Shown here piece by piece: positions 1-8,116 of a stretch of 64,000 bases of DNA; within the stretch, counting starts at the first letter, position 1, and the number at the start of each line of letters is the position of its first letter. The stretch is taken from contig NZ_CP027770.1 in assembly GCF_003012915.1 (NCBI RefSeq), positions 930,001-994,000 on the forward strand, written 5' to 3'. The position numbers and the translations under genes were made by a program. The stretch is from Staphylococcus felis. Lineage in GTDB: Bacteria; Bacillota; Bacilli; Staphylococcales; Staphylococcaceae. A model generated the notes under the pieces. That model was not told the origin of the DNA, searched no databases, and saw only the letters and a program-made list of their open reading frames with translations.

Positions 1-596
1 TATTTGCACCATTGTTTGTAGCTATGGTTGTCGGTGTTGCATTCCTTTACTTTACTGGTATACCATACGAAAAGTATAAAGTAGGTGGCGATGTCATTAA
101 CTTCTTCTTAGAGCCAGCCACAATAGCCTTTGCGATTCCACTATACAAAAAGCGTGATGTACTTGTTAAACATTGGCATCGTATTATTGGAGGCATTGGC
201 TTAGGAACAGTGGGGGCACTGGTCGCAATTTTCTTCATTGCAAAGGCGCTACAATTTGGGGATCAAATTATCGCATCAATGTTACCACAAGCAGCAACAA
301 CTGCAATTGCATTACCGGTATCAGAAGGGATTAATGGTATTAAAGAGCTTACATCTTTAGCTGTTATTTTAAATGCGGTAATCATTTATGCACTAGGAAA
401 TAAACTATTGAAATTTTTCCATATTGAAAATCCAATCGCAAGAGGCCTTGCGTTAGGCACAAGTGGTCATACTTTAGGAGCTGCTGCAGCAAAAGAACTT
501 GGACAAACTGAAGAATCAATGGCAAGTATTGCGATTGTACTTGTGGGTGTCGTTGTTGTAGTCGTTGTTCCAATCTTAACATCAATATTCTTCTAA
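1..596 (+). CDS. lrgB: LrgB, antiholin-like membrane protein (5' end outside window)
   Basis: The reading frame is open to the first base, so the start lies upstream; about 198 residues remain of a family usually near 230. The protein is strongly hydrophobic throughout and ends in a run of valines before PILTSIFF. Stretches [24 protein letters not shown] and [16 protein letters not shown] match my memory of S. aureus LrgB better than CidB. LrgAB opposes the holin-like CidAB system in murein hydrolase control and has been linked to pyruvate uptake. The partner lrgA would be expected just upstream, outside the window. A cidRAB cluster lies 49 kb away in the same window. Confidence 0.9.
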   Translation, partial: FAPLFVAMVVGVAFLYFTGIPYEKYKVGGDVINFFLEPATIAFAIPLYKKRDVLVKHWHRIIGGIGLGTVGALVAIFFIAKALQFGDQIIASMLPQAATTAIALPVSEGINGIKELTSLAVILNAVIIYALGNKLLKFFHIENPIARGLALGTSGHTLGAAAAKELGQTEESMASIAIVLVGVVVVVVVPILTSIFF

Positions 597-650
597 GAAT
601 TCACTTAGTTTAATATAAAAAATAAAAACGATAATTCATCATTTCAACAT

Positions 651-697
651 AAGCGCGAAGAGAAAGGTTGAGCACATCACCTTATTCTTTGCGCTTA
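651..697 (+). terminator. Hairpin after lrgB
   Basis: AAGCGCGAAGA pairs imperfectly with TCTTTGCGCTT across a loop of about 20 bases. The outer flanks (ACGATAA and TTATCGT) extend the stem. There is no clear U-run after it, so its efficiency as an intrinsic terminator is uncertain. Confidence 0.5.
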
Positions 698-822
698 TCG
701 TTTGATGTGAAAGCAATAAGCAAAAAAGATATAATACTAGAAAAGGGACAAAAGATTTGAATTGATAGAAGTATGTACCATCATTTTTAATCTTTTAAAT
801 CTTAGAAAAGCAGGTGAGTCGA

Positions 823-1791
823 TTGAAAAAATTAGTTCAAGACAAGCAACATTTTCTTAAAGATATGTTAGAAGGGATGCAATATGCAAACTCAGATATT
901 GAAGTCATTCATGATACGATTGTTGTCCGTCAATCCAAAAAGCAATCTGGCGTTGCTATCGTGTCAGGTGGCGGAAGTGGCCATGAACCGGCTCATGCGG
1001 GTTATGTCGCGAGTGGTATGTTAGATGCAGCTGTTTGTGGCGAAGTGTTTACATCACCAACGCCTGACAAAGTATTAGATGCGATTAAAGCAGTGAATAC
1101 AGGAGACGGTGTACTGTTGATTGTCAAAAATTATGCAGGTGACGTGATGAACTTTGAGATGGCCCAAGAAATGGCGCAAATGGAAGGGATTGATGTTGAG
1201 ACGGTCATTGTCAGAGATGATATCGCAATAGAAGATGTCAAACAGCGCCGTGGTGTTGCAGGAACAGTGTTTGCACATAAATATGCAGGTTATCTCGCTG
1301 ATCAAGGTGAGGCACTTTCGACTATCCAATCTAAAGTCGCGACGTTTATTGAAGATATACGCTCGATTGGTATGGCCTTAACGCCACCAATGGTTCCAAC
1401 TACAGGTAAATATGGTTTTGATATCGATGAAAAAGACATGGAAATCGGAATTGGCATTCATGGTGAAAAAGGACTTAAACGTATACCAGTTGAACCAATT
1501 CAGAGTATCACTGATCAACTCGTCGAACGTCTTGTTGAAGAGGTTCAAGATGAAGAAGTCATTGTGATGGTGAATGGAATGGGGGCAACACCACTCTCAG
1601 AATTGAATATTGCTACGAAATATGTGGCTCAATCACTTCAATCGCAAGGAAAAACTGTTCAATCTTGGTTTGTTGGAGACTATATGACATCTCTAGATAT
1701 GCAAGGTTTTTCCATTACGTTAGTTCCGTATCAAGAAGAAATTAGTAAAGCATTGAATGCACCGACAGCGAGTCAATATTTTGCAAATTAG
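823..1791 (+). CDS. dhaK: Dihydroxyacetone kinase, DhaK subunit
   Basis: DhaK binds dihydroxyacetone covalently through a histidine and receives phosphate from DhaL-ADP. The nucleotide-independent K-domain signature GGGSGHEPAHAGYV lies near the N-terminus, and the substrate histidine is in GIGIHGEKG. About 322 residues, normal for the family. A TTG start is chosen at 823 because AGGTGA sits 5 bases upstream; a GTG nine bases earlier overlaps that ribosome site. It is first in a dhaK-dhaL-dhaM operon, so the enzyme is the PEP-dependent type fed by the PTS and not the ATP-dependent fused kinase. Confidence 0.93.
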   Translation: MKKLVQDKQHFLKDMLEGMQYANSDIEVIHDTIVVRQSKKQSGVAIVSGGGSGHEPAHAGYVASGMLDAAVCGEVFTSPTPDKVLDAIKAVNTGDGVLLIVKNYAGDVMNFEMAQEMAQMEGIDVETVIVRDDIAIEDVKQRRGVAGTVFAHKYAGYLADQGEALSTIQSKVATFIEDIRSIGMALTPPMVPTTGKYGFDIDEKDMEIGIGIHGEKGLKRIPVEPIQSITDQLVERLVEEVQDEEVIVMVNGMGATPLSELNIATKYVAQSLQSQGKTVQSWFVGDYMTSLDMQGFSITLVPYQEEISKALNAPTASQYFAN

Positions 1792-1802
1792 GAGGCGAAC
1801 AT

Positions 1803-2381
1803 ATGGATAAAACAACACTTAAACAGCGCTTACTACAACTCAAAGAGACATTTCAAGATCAAGAAGAGACATTAACAGAACTTGATCGTGCTATTGGAGA
1901 TGGTGATCATGGTGTAAATATGCGCCGTGGTTTTGAAGCATTAGAAGAGAAAATCGATGACAATTCGGTTGCGAGTATTTTGAAATCTACGGGTATGACA
2001 CTTATGTCAAATATTGGTGGTGCGTCAGGTCCGTTGTATGGGTTTAGTTTTGTCAAAATGGCGCAGGTCGCACAAGAAGATGAAATTAATCATGACCAAT
2101 TAGCCCAATTATTAGCGGCTTTTTCAGAAGCAGTAGCACAGCGTGGTAAAGTAGAACTCAATGAAAAAACGATGTATGACGTTATTGAAAGGGCACGCCA
2201 AGCCGTCGAAAATCATGAGTCAGTCACGTTAGAAGTGTTGCAAAATTTTGCGAATGAGACAAAAGATATGGTTGCTACAAAAGGGCGTGCAGCTTATTTT
2301 AAAGAAGATTCCAAAGGCCATATCGATCCAGGTGCACAAAGTAGTGTCTATATTTTAAATGCATTGATTGGAGAGGATTAA
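1803..2381 (+). CDS. dhaL: Dihydroxyacetone kinase, ADP-binding DhaL subunit
   Basis: DhaL carries a tightly bound ADP that is phosphorylated by DhaM and passes phosphate to dihydroxyacetone on DhaK. The Mg-ADP aspartate signature is clear in AIGDGDHGVNMRRGF near residue 30. The length of 192 residues is typical. AGGAGG overlaps the end of dhaK (spacer of 11 bases between genes), pointing to one transcript. The glycine-rich GASGPLYGF segment is also present. Confidence 0.93.
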   Translation: MDKTTLKQRLLQLKETFQDQEETLTELDRAIGDGDHGVNMRRGFEALEEKIDDNSVASILKSTGMTLMSNIGGASGPLYGFSFVKMAQVAQEDEINHDQLAQLLAAFSEAVAQRGKVELNEKTMYDVIERARQAVENHESVTLEVLQNFANETKDMVATKGRAAYFKEDSKGHIDPGAQSSVYILNALIGED

Positions 2382-2382
2382 G

Positions 2383-2748
2383 ATGACAACGATTGTGATT
2401 GTAAGTCATAGTGAAGCCATTGCCACAGGGACTAAATCTTTACTCAATCAAATGGCACAAGGTGTTGATGTGATTGCTGTAGGTGGTAACCAAGGCGAAA
2501 TCGGGACATCATTTGATGAAGTTTCAGAAGTGATCAATCAACTTGAAGAGGATGCATTATGTTTTTTCGATATTGGTTCATCTGAAATGAATCTCGATAT
2601 GGCGATTGAAATGTATTCAGGTCAACAGCGCATTGAAAAAGTGACGGCACCTATCGTTGAGGGAAGCTTTGTTGCAAGCGTTGCACTTTCAACAGGGAAA
2701 AGTTTTGACGAAGCGATTGAAGCGGTTTATGAAGCATATGCAAGATAA
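2383..2748 (+). CDS. dhaM: DhaM phosphotransfer protein (EIIA-man type)
   Basis: DhaM is the PTS phosphocarrier that takes phosphate from HPr and rephosphorylates ADP on DhaL. The phosphorylated histidine is in IVIVSHSEAIA near residue 10, and the fold pattern is that of mannose-type EIIA. The protein is only the EIIA-like domain (121 residues), without the HPr and EI-like domains of E. coli DhaM, so it depends on the general PTS. The ATG at 2383 is preferred because GGAGAGG lies 7-13 bases upstream; an in-frame alternative fifteen bases earlier lies inside dhaL. Confidence 0.9.
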   Translation: MTTIVIVSHSEAIATGTKSLLNQMAQGVDVIAVGGNQGEIGTSFDEVSEVINQLEEDALCFFDIGSSEMNLDMAIEMYSGQQRIEKVTAPIVEGSFVASVALSTGKSFDEAIEAVYEAYAR

Positions 2749-2752
2749 GTAG

Positions 2753-2798
2753 AAAAAGCGGTGAAGAAAATGGTTAACATCTTTCTTCACCGCTTTTT
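2753..2798 (+). terminator. Intrinsic terminator of dhaKLM
   Basis: AAAAAGCGGTGAAGAAA pairs with TTTCTTCACCGCTTTTT, giving a 16-17 bp stem ending in a T-run on both strands. Confidence 0.9.
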
Positions 2799-2908
2799 AA
2801 ATCCTATTGCTAAAAACAATTTTGTTTGCTATGAGGTTCTGCTCAAATCCTAAACGCTTTTGTCCCAACCTTGGCTTTGCTCAACAACCTTGTGATAGAC
2901 GGTGTTTC

Positions 2909-3003
2909 GCATGCAGAGTTTTCGGCATAACTTCGCAATTCTTCAAAATTTGAGGAACAATTTTTTGAATTGCTCGAGTTATGCTCAAACTCTAACCGCA
3001 TGC
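2909..3003. repeat. 95-bp imperfect palindrome (hairpin repeat, copy 1)
   Basis: Begins and ends with GCATGC. Nested matching arms are GAGTTT/AAACTC, GCATAACT/AGTTATGC and GCAATTC/GAATTGC around an AAAATTT core. It is flanked by CTCAACAACCTT on each side. A near-identical copy lies at 46533-46627, with two diverged relatives beside it. The bases just upstream (about 2805-2880) look like a further decayed relative. It sits between the convergent ends of dhaM and the phnA-like gene, where it could also stop transcription. Confidence 0.8.
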
Positions 3004-3015
3004 TCAACAACCTTT

Positions 3016-3363
3016 TTATATTTTTTTGACGAGTTCTGATTTCAGGCCGATTTGTCCGAAGCCTGGGATTTTACAGTCGATGTCGTGTCCGTCTTCGGGT
3101 TCGACGATTTTAATGTTTTTGACTTTTGTGCCTTGCTTGATGGCACTTGATGAGCCTTTGACTTTTAAGTCTCGGATGACTGTGACTGTATCGCCGTCTT
3201 TAAGTTCGTTGCCATTTGCATCGCGTACAATGGCGGCTTCAGTGGCTTCATCGATTGAAGCTTGTGTCCATTCGTGTCCACACATAGGGCATACGTAGGA
3301 CGTGCCATCTTCGTAAGTGTATTCTGATTCACATTGTGGACAGTTGGGTAATGTTGCTGTCAT
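3016..3363 (-). CDS. PhnA/YjdM-family zinc-ribbon protein
   Basis: 115 residues. An N-terminal zinc ribbon is given by CPQC and CPMC, with the family's SEYTYEDG and GHEWTQ nearby. The C-terminal PhnA domain has the conserved [18 protein letters not shown] segment. Despite the name, this family (E. coli YjdM) is not the phosphonoacetate hydrolase and its function is not established. The start at [11 protein letters not shown] is preferred by analogy to the family; an ATG seven codons earlier is possible, and neither has a strong ribosome site. It is monocistronic and convergent with dhaKLM. Confidence 0.85.
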   Translation of the reverse strand: MTATLPNCPQCESEYTYEDGTSYVCPMCGHEWTQASIDEATEAAIVRDANGNELKDGDTVTVIRDLKVKGSSSAIKQGTKVKNIKIVEPEDGHDIDCKIPGFGQIGLKSELVKKI

Positions 3364-3429
3364 TTCTTTAATCCCTACTTTCATGAGTACTTACCTATAA
3401 TCTAGCACAATTAATCAAAAATGTATGTA

Positions 3430-3443
3430 TGTAAACGTTTAAA
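3430..3443. promoter_or_regulatory. Candidate cre (CcpA) site upstream of the aldehyde dehydrogenase
   Basis: TGTAAACGTTTAAA matches the catabolite-response pattern TGWAANCGNTNWCA with one mismatch at the penultimate base. It lies 74 bases before the dehydrogenase start, between the divergent genes. Confidence 0.45.
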
Positions 3444-3516
3444 ATGATACGATAAAAGGGAATAAATCAATAAAATAGCCGATATACGAGGTTATTGTGA
3501 AAAGGGGTCTGTTAAC

Positions 3517-4896
3517 ATGTCAAAATTAGAAGTTACCAATCCTTCAACAGGTGAAGTGATTCAAACTTTGGATTTTACCTCAGATGAAGCTATCACAGCA
3601 ACAATTGAACGTGCGTATAAAGCATTTAAATCATGGCGTCACGTTGATGCGCATGAACGTGCATCATTACTTTGGAAATGGTCATCATTGATTAAAGCAC
3701 ATCGAGATGACCTTGCTCGATTAATTACATTAGAAGGTGGTAAACCATTTAAAGAGGCACAGGGTGAAGTTGATTATGCTGTGTCGTATGTAGATTGGTA
3801 TGCGGAAGAAGCCAAACGGACATATGGACGCACTATCCCTGCTAATACACCTGACAAGAAAATCATTATTGATAAGTTTCCAGTTGGTGTTGTCGGTGCG
3901 ATTACACCATGGAATTTCCCAGCAGCAATGATTACTCGAAAGATGGCTCCTGCACTTGCAGCAGGTTGTACCATTGTATGTAAGCCAGCTACACAAACAC
4001 CACTGACAACGATACGCCTTGTTGAGTTAGCGCATGAAGCTGGGATTCCAGAAGATGCTATTTCATATATTATTGCGAGTGGCAAAGATGCCGGCAAACA
4101 CTTTACAGAAAATACGAAGGTTCACAAAGTGACATTTACGGGTTCAACTGGCGTTGGTAAAAAGTTAATTGCACAAGCGTCAGAACAAGTTAAAAATGTA
4201 ACGATGGAATTAGGAGGACTTGCACCGTTAATTGTACACAAGGATGCTGATATTGAGAAAGCAGTCGAACAAACAATCGCATCAAAATTTAGAAATGCTG
4301 GTCAAACGTGTATTTGTGCAAATAGAATCTATGTCCATGAAGATATCGCAGAAGCGTATGAACAACAATTGATTGAAGCCGTACATGCACTCAAAGTAGG
4401 AGATGGTTTCGATCAAGATGTGAAAGTTGGACCGCTCATCAATGAAGGTGCTGTTGAGAAGGTGCTCGACCATATTAATGATGCCATTGCGCATGGTGGG
4501 GAGTTGTCGCGTTCGCTCGAGGATATTAAGATGGGCGGCAATTTCTTAAAACCTGTTGTCATCACAAATGTGAATCAAAATATGAAAGCAATGCATGAAG
4601 AGACATTTGGCCCCATCGCACCTGTTATGCGTTACAGTGATTTAGATACAGCGATTAAATATGCAAATGATACTGAATTCGGTTTGGCAGCGTACTTTTT
4701 TACGAATGATTATCGTACAGGTCTCTATATTTATAATCATTTAGATTATGGTGTTGTTGGATGGAATGATGGTGGACCATCAGCAGCGCACGCACCATTT
4801 GGTGGCATGAAGGAAAGTGGATACGGCCGTGAAGGTGCAATCGAGGGTATTGAGCCGTATTTAGAAACGAAATATTTATCAATCGGATTAGAATAA
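3517..4896 (+). CDS. NAD(P)-dependent aldehyde dehydrogenase, succinate-semialdehyde type
   Basis: 459 residues, an ALDH-superfamily enzyme oxidising an aldehyde to a carboxylate. Visible are the oxyanion-hole PWNFP, the cofactor motif FTGSTGVGKKL, the general base in MELGG, the catalytic cysteine in NAGQTCICANR, and the C-terminal EETFGPIAPV. Overall pattern is that of GabD-like succinate-semialdehyde dehydrogenases. One oddity is LGGLAP where relatives commonly have LGGNAP. Start ATG follows AAAGGGG. It is monocistronic and followed by a repeat element with a terminator hairpin. Substrate is inferred from family only. Confidence 0.85.
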   Translation: MSKLEVTNPSTGEVIQTLDFTSDEAITATIERAYKAFKSWRHVDAHERASLLWKWSSLIKAHRDDLARLITLEGGKPFKEAQGEVDYAVSYVDWYAEEAKRTYGRTIPANTPDKKIIIDKFPVGVVGAITPWNFPAAMITRKMAPALAAGCTIVCKPATQTPLTTIRLVELAHEAGIPEDAISYIIASGKDAGKHFTENTKVHKVTFTGSTGVGKKLIAQASEQVKNVTMELGGLAPLIVHKDADIEKAVEQTIASKFRNAGQTCICANRIYVHEDIAEAYEQQLIEAVHALKVGDGFDQDVKVGPLINEGAVEKVLDHINDAIAHGGELSRSLEDIKMGGNFLKPVVITNVNQNMKAMHEETFGPIAPVMRYSDLDTAIKYANDTEFGLAAYFFTNDYRTGLYIYNHLDYGVVGWNDGGPSAAHAPFGGMKESGYGREGAIEGIEPYLETKYLSIGLE

Positions 4897-4907
4897 TAAA
4901 GTCATTA

Positions 4908-5125
4908 AAGCGTCTAAGACATCAATCTCAAAATAATAGCGTAGAGATGGTTCAATGATTGAATCACCTCTACGCTTTTCCTTTATCAATAATCCGTATT
5001 ATTTGTCTCGCATTTCCTAATATACATGTAATTTTACATTAAAATACTTTAAAAAGACACTTTTGTATCATTGAATGAATCATCTCATTATAAGAAAACT
5101 TCGAGATATTTATATCCCAACCTGT
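4908..5125 (+). repeat. Dispersed intergenic element A, copy 1 (contains a terminator hairpin)
   Basis: Fills the 325-base gap after the dehydrogenase gene. It is the inverse of the sequence at 32729-32999. Shared blocks include ACATCAAT near one end, the hairpin GCGTAGAG...CTCTACGC at about 4939-4977, TCGCATTTCC, ACATTAAAATACTTT and CATCTCATTATAAG. The hairpin followed by TTTTCC probably ends the upstream transcript. This copy lacks about 60 bases present in copy 2. No credible coding sequence was found. Confidence 0.75.
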
Positions 5126-5179
5126 TATTTTATAACCATTAAATCATGGCATTTACAAAATGAAAATGTTACAATACAA

Positions 5180-5202
5180 TTGATAGTGATAATCGTTATC
5201 AA
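5180..5202. promoter_or_regulatory. Fur box upstream of the DUF454-haem oxygenase operon
   Basis: A 23-base near-palindrome with core TGATAATCGTTATCA sits 19 bases before the DUF454 start. It agrees closely with the GATAATGATTATCATTATC consensus. A TACAAT -10-like hexamer lies just upstream at about 5170. Iron-dependent repression is inferred. Confidence 0.85.
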
Positions 5203-5221
5203 TAGAAATGGAGGTTGTGAG

Positions 5222-5617
5222 ATGAAGCCATTGTTGATTACGATAGGCATATTGTTTTCGGGATTGGGTTTTTTAGGTGTGATACTTCCATTACTTCCAA
5301 CTACGCCATTTTTATTAGTAGCAGTCATTTGTTTTTCGAAAAGTTCGGATCGCTTTCATGACTGGCTAGTCCAAACGAAAATGTATCGTACGTATGTTGA
5401 AAGTTTCCGTAAATATCGAGGGTATAGTATGCCAGAAAAAATCAAACTTTTAGTGAGTTTGGTTATTGTTGTCGGTTTTTCCATTATAATGATTTCGAAT
5501 ACATATATACGTATAGGCCTCTCAGTCATGTTAATTATGCAAACGATTATTTTGTTTACAGTGGTCAAAACGTTGCCGAGATCTTATCGAGAAACCAATA
5601 TTTTAAACAAGGAGTGA
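5222..5617 (+). CDS. DUF454 (YbaN-like) small membrane protein
   Basis: 131 residues with a hydrophobic N-terminal hairpin and two further hydrophobic segments near the C-terminus. The family hallmark LGVILPLLPTTPFLLVA is present, followed by CFSKSSDRFHDWL. Molecular function is not established. An in-frame open region extends further upstream, but the ATG at 5222 follows GGAGG and the Fur box lies within the extension, so the shorter start is right. It is directly followed by the haem oxygenase gene (6 bases between), whose ribosome site overlaps this stop. Shared Fur control suggests a role in haem or iron use. Confidence 0.85.
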   Translation: MKPLLITIGILFSGLGFLGVILPLLPTTPFLLVAVICFSKSSDRFHDWLVQTKMYRTYVESFRKYRGYSMPEKIKLLVSLVIVVGFSIIMISNTYIRIGLSVMLIMQTIILFTVVKTLPRSYRETNILNKE

Positions 5618-5953
<336 letters not shown>

Positions 5954-5998
5954 TATATCTCTGATAACCAAACGTGTACGTCATATCGTAACAGGATG

Positions 5999-6039
5999 CA
6001 CCTTGAAAAGTTGGACAAAAGTTCTAACTTTTTCGGGTG
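5999..6039 (+). terminator. Terminator after the haem oxygenase gene
   Basis: CACC..GAAAAGTT pairs with AACTTTTTC..GGTG around a short loop, followed by ATTTTG. It ends the DUF454-isdI transcript. Confidence 0.6.
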
Positions 6040-6120
6040 TATTTTGATATGGATTTTATAGTTTAAATTAATGGTTCGGACGTTTATAATATGATGTATG
6101 ATAATGAAAGGATGGATGAC

Positions 6121-8058
6121 ATGTTACACAAAAAGAATGTACGCCATGTCAAAATGTTACATCAGTTTACGTTAACGACAACAATGTTATTAACAGGGGC
6201 GCTTGTGTATCATGAGGCTAATGATCATGTGTATGCTGACACAAACCCTGCAGTACAAGAAGGAACGAATCAAACATTAAAGCAACAATTGGAGGAAGCT
6301 GAACGTCACATTAATGATTTAAAACATCTAAATACAGATTATAAACAATCATTTTTAGAACTTGCACAGTTACAACATGATTCAAAATCAGGGATCAATT
6401 CTATCTTGGATAAGGCCGATCATGCGGATGAATTGGCTCAAGCGTCCGCAACGCAAGAGAACAAAAGACCTATTGTTGATGAGATTGATCAGATGATTGA
6501 AAAGTTAAACGAAAAAGTTGATACGTATCAACGGGGGAGCTCAACTGCTAAAACTACATCAAATCATAACACGACTGGGCATGATCATCGCACTGACACA
6601 AATACAGATGTAACGAAAATATTAGATGATATTGATTCATTATCGCGCGTAATCGGTAATGAAGGTGAAACGTCTGAATCTCAAGTTGATGAGGCAACAG
6701 GAAATACAGAGAATCATGAAGCAACGCAAAACGAAGGGGCTTCATCAGAAGTTGGTGTAGTAGAAGCGTCATCCAAAGATAAATCACACCATACAATGAT
6801 AGATGATATTTTCAAAACAACTGACGCCTCATCGCAATCATCATTACTGTCTGCTGATCGAACGACTCAAAAAATTGATGATATTGTTAGTGACAATGCC
6901 AATCGTCACAGTCGAAATGACAGCTATTACGCATCTAAATCTCAAGCTTTAAAGCAATTGAAAGAGACATTCCAAAAGAATGAAAATGTCAGCGATGCTC
7001 AAAAAAAGCAAATTGACCAAAGTGTTCAAAATGTACAATCGCAATTGGATCAGCAAAATAATGCTATTTTAACGCAATTAAGCGAATCAAATCATAAGCG
7101 TCAAGCTACTGAAGACGTATTAGGTCAATTGTTTAGTGATGCAGAGTCAAAGAAAATAGCCAATCAAATGGCGATATCAGGACAATCTGATCAACATATA
7201 GCTGACCAAATTCAACGTGCGATGGGACAATTACGTGACACGTCAAGTGATACACTACTTGATGGCATGTTAAATAATACGTCAGATCAAAAGCAATTGG
7301 TTAAAAGTCTATTAGCATCAAGGTTTGATCGAGGCGATGCGACAGCACTTGCAGATCGGATTATGCAAGACAATCCTACAAATGATGTCATCATAGAGCG
7401 ATTAAAGCAAAATTTTAATTCAAATGGTCAAGCGACAAGTGATGATATTTTAAATGCATTATTGAATAACACGGATCGCAAAAAAGAAGTGGTAGAAGCG
7501 ATATTAGGTGCAAAATTGAATCCTGAAAATGCACGTATTCTTGCTGAAGATATCGCAAAAGATATCAAAAATGCGAACGATTTGTTAGGATTAGTACGTG
7601 GAGAGCTTAATGATAAAGCCAATCATTTATTAGCATTGCGCCACGAAATCGCACAAGCACGAGAAGATGCCCAAAAACGACTGGATTGGATTGTAGCCCC
7701 ATTAAAAGGATTGCCAGATTTAAATTTGGATCAAGGATTGAGTGATTTGAAATTACCTTCACCAAGTACAAATGATCGATACCGTCATTTAATGAATAAT
7801 GGTGGTTCAGGATTAAAAGACAAATTAGGTAGTGGGTTGTTTCAACATGATTTTGCATCTAAACCACATATTGATCCGAATCAATTGATTGGCAAGAACA
7901 CAAGTGGTGGCATACTCGATGGATTGTTTGATGATAAAGGCAACTTGAGTTTACCTGATACAGGCACAGTCGCAAAACGCGCATTACTACCAGTAGGAAT
8001 CATGATAATCGCCTTAGGTGCATGTCTCATTTGGAAGTTTCGTAAAAAGCGCAAATAG
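6121..8058 (+). CDS. LPXTG cell-wall-anchored surface protein
   Basis: 645 residues. There is a long N-terminal signal (hydrophobic TTTMLLTGALVYH, cleavage probably after VYA). The C-terminal sorting signal is LPDTG, a hydrophobic span, then FRKKRK, so sortase A should link it to peptidoglycan. The middle is acidic, Asn/Gln/Ser-rich and probably helical. Three degenerate repeats of about 40-50 residues start near residues 330, 377 and 440, with patterns such as LLDGMLNNTSDQKQ and ILNALLNNTDRKKE. The ATG at 6121 is chosen because a TATAAT lies at 6085-6090, making earlier ATGs part of the promoter. Ligand unknown; I do not recognise a named homologue. Confidence 0.85.
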   Translation: MLHKKNVRHVKMLHQFTLTTTMLLTGALVYHEANDHVYADTNPAVQEGTNQTLKQQLEEAERHINDLKHLNTDYKQSFLELAQLQHDSKSGINSILDKADHADELAQASATQENKRPIVDEIDQMIEKLNEKVDTYQRGSSTAKTTSNHNTTGHDHRTDTNTDVTKILDDIDSLSRVIGNEGETSESQVDEATGNTENHEATQNEGASSEVGVVEASSKDKSHHTMIDDIFKTTDASSQSSLLSADRTTQKIDDIVSDNANRHSRNDSYYASKSQALKQLKETFQKNENVSDAQKKQIDQSVQNVQSQLDQQNNAILTQLSESNHKRQATEDVLGQLFSDAESKKIANQMAISGQSDQHIADQIQRAMGQLRDTSSDTLLDGMLNNTSDQKQLVKSLLASRFDRGDATALADRIMQDNPTNDVIIERLKQNFNSNGQATSDDILNALLNNTDRKKEVVEAILGAKLNPENARILAEDIAKDIKNANDLLGLVRGELNDKANHLLALRHEIAQAREDAQKRLDWIVAPLKGLPDLNLDQGLSDLKLPSPSTNDRYRHLMNNGGSGLKDKLGSGLFQHDFASKPHIDPNQLIGKNTSGGILDGLFDDKGNLSLPDTGTVAKRALLPVGIMIIALGACLIWKFRKKRK

Positions 8059-8070
8059 TTATATAAAGCT

Positions 8071-8106
8071 AAAAAAAATCCCCGTTTCATCGTTGAAGCG
8101 GGGATT
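8071..8106. terminator. Bidirectional terminator between convergent genes
   Basis: AATCCCCGTTTCA pairs with TGAAGCGGGGATT across a short loop. A-run on the left and T-containing flank on the right serve both strands. Confidence 0.85.
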
Positions 8107-8116
8107 GATAGTATAT

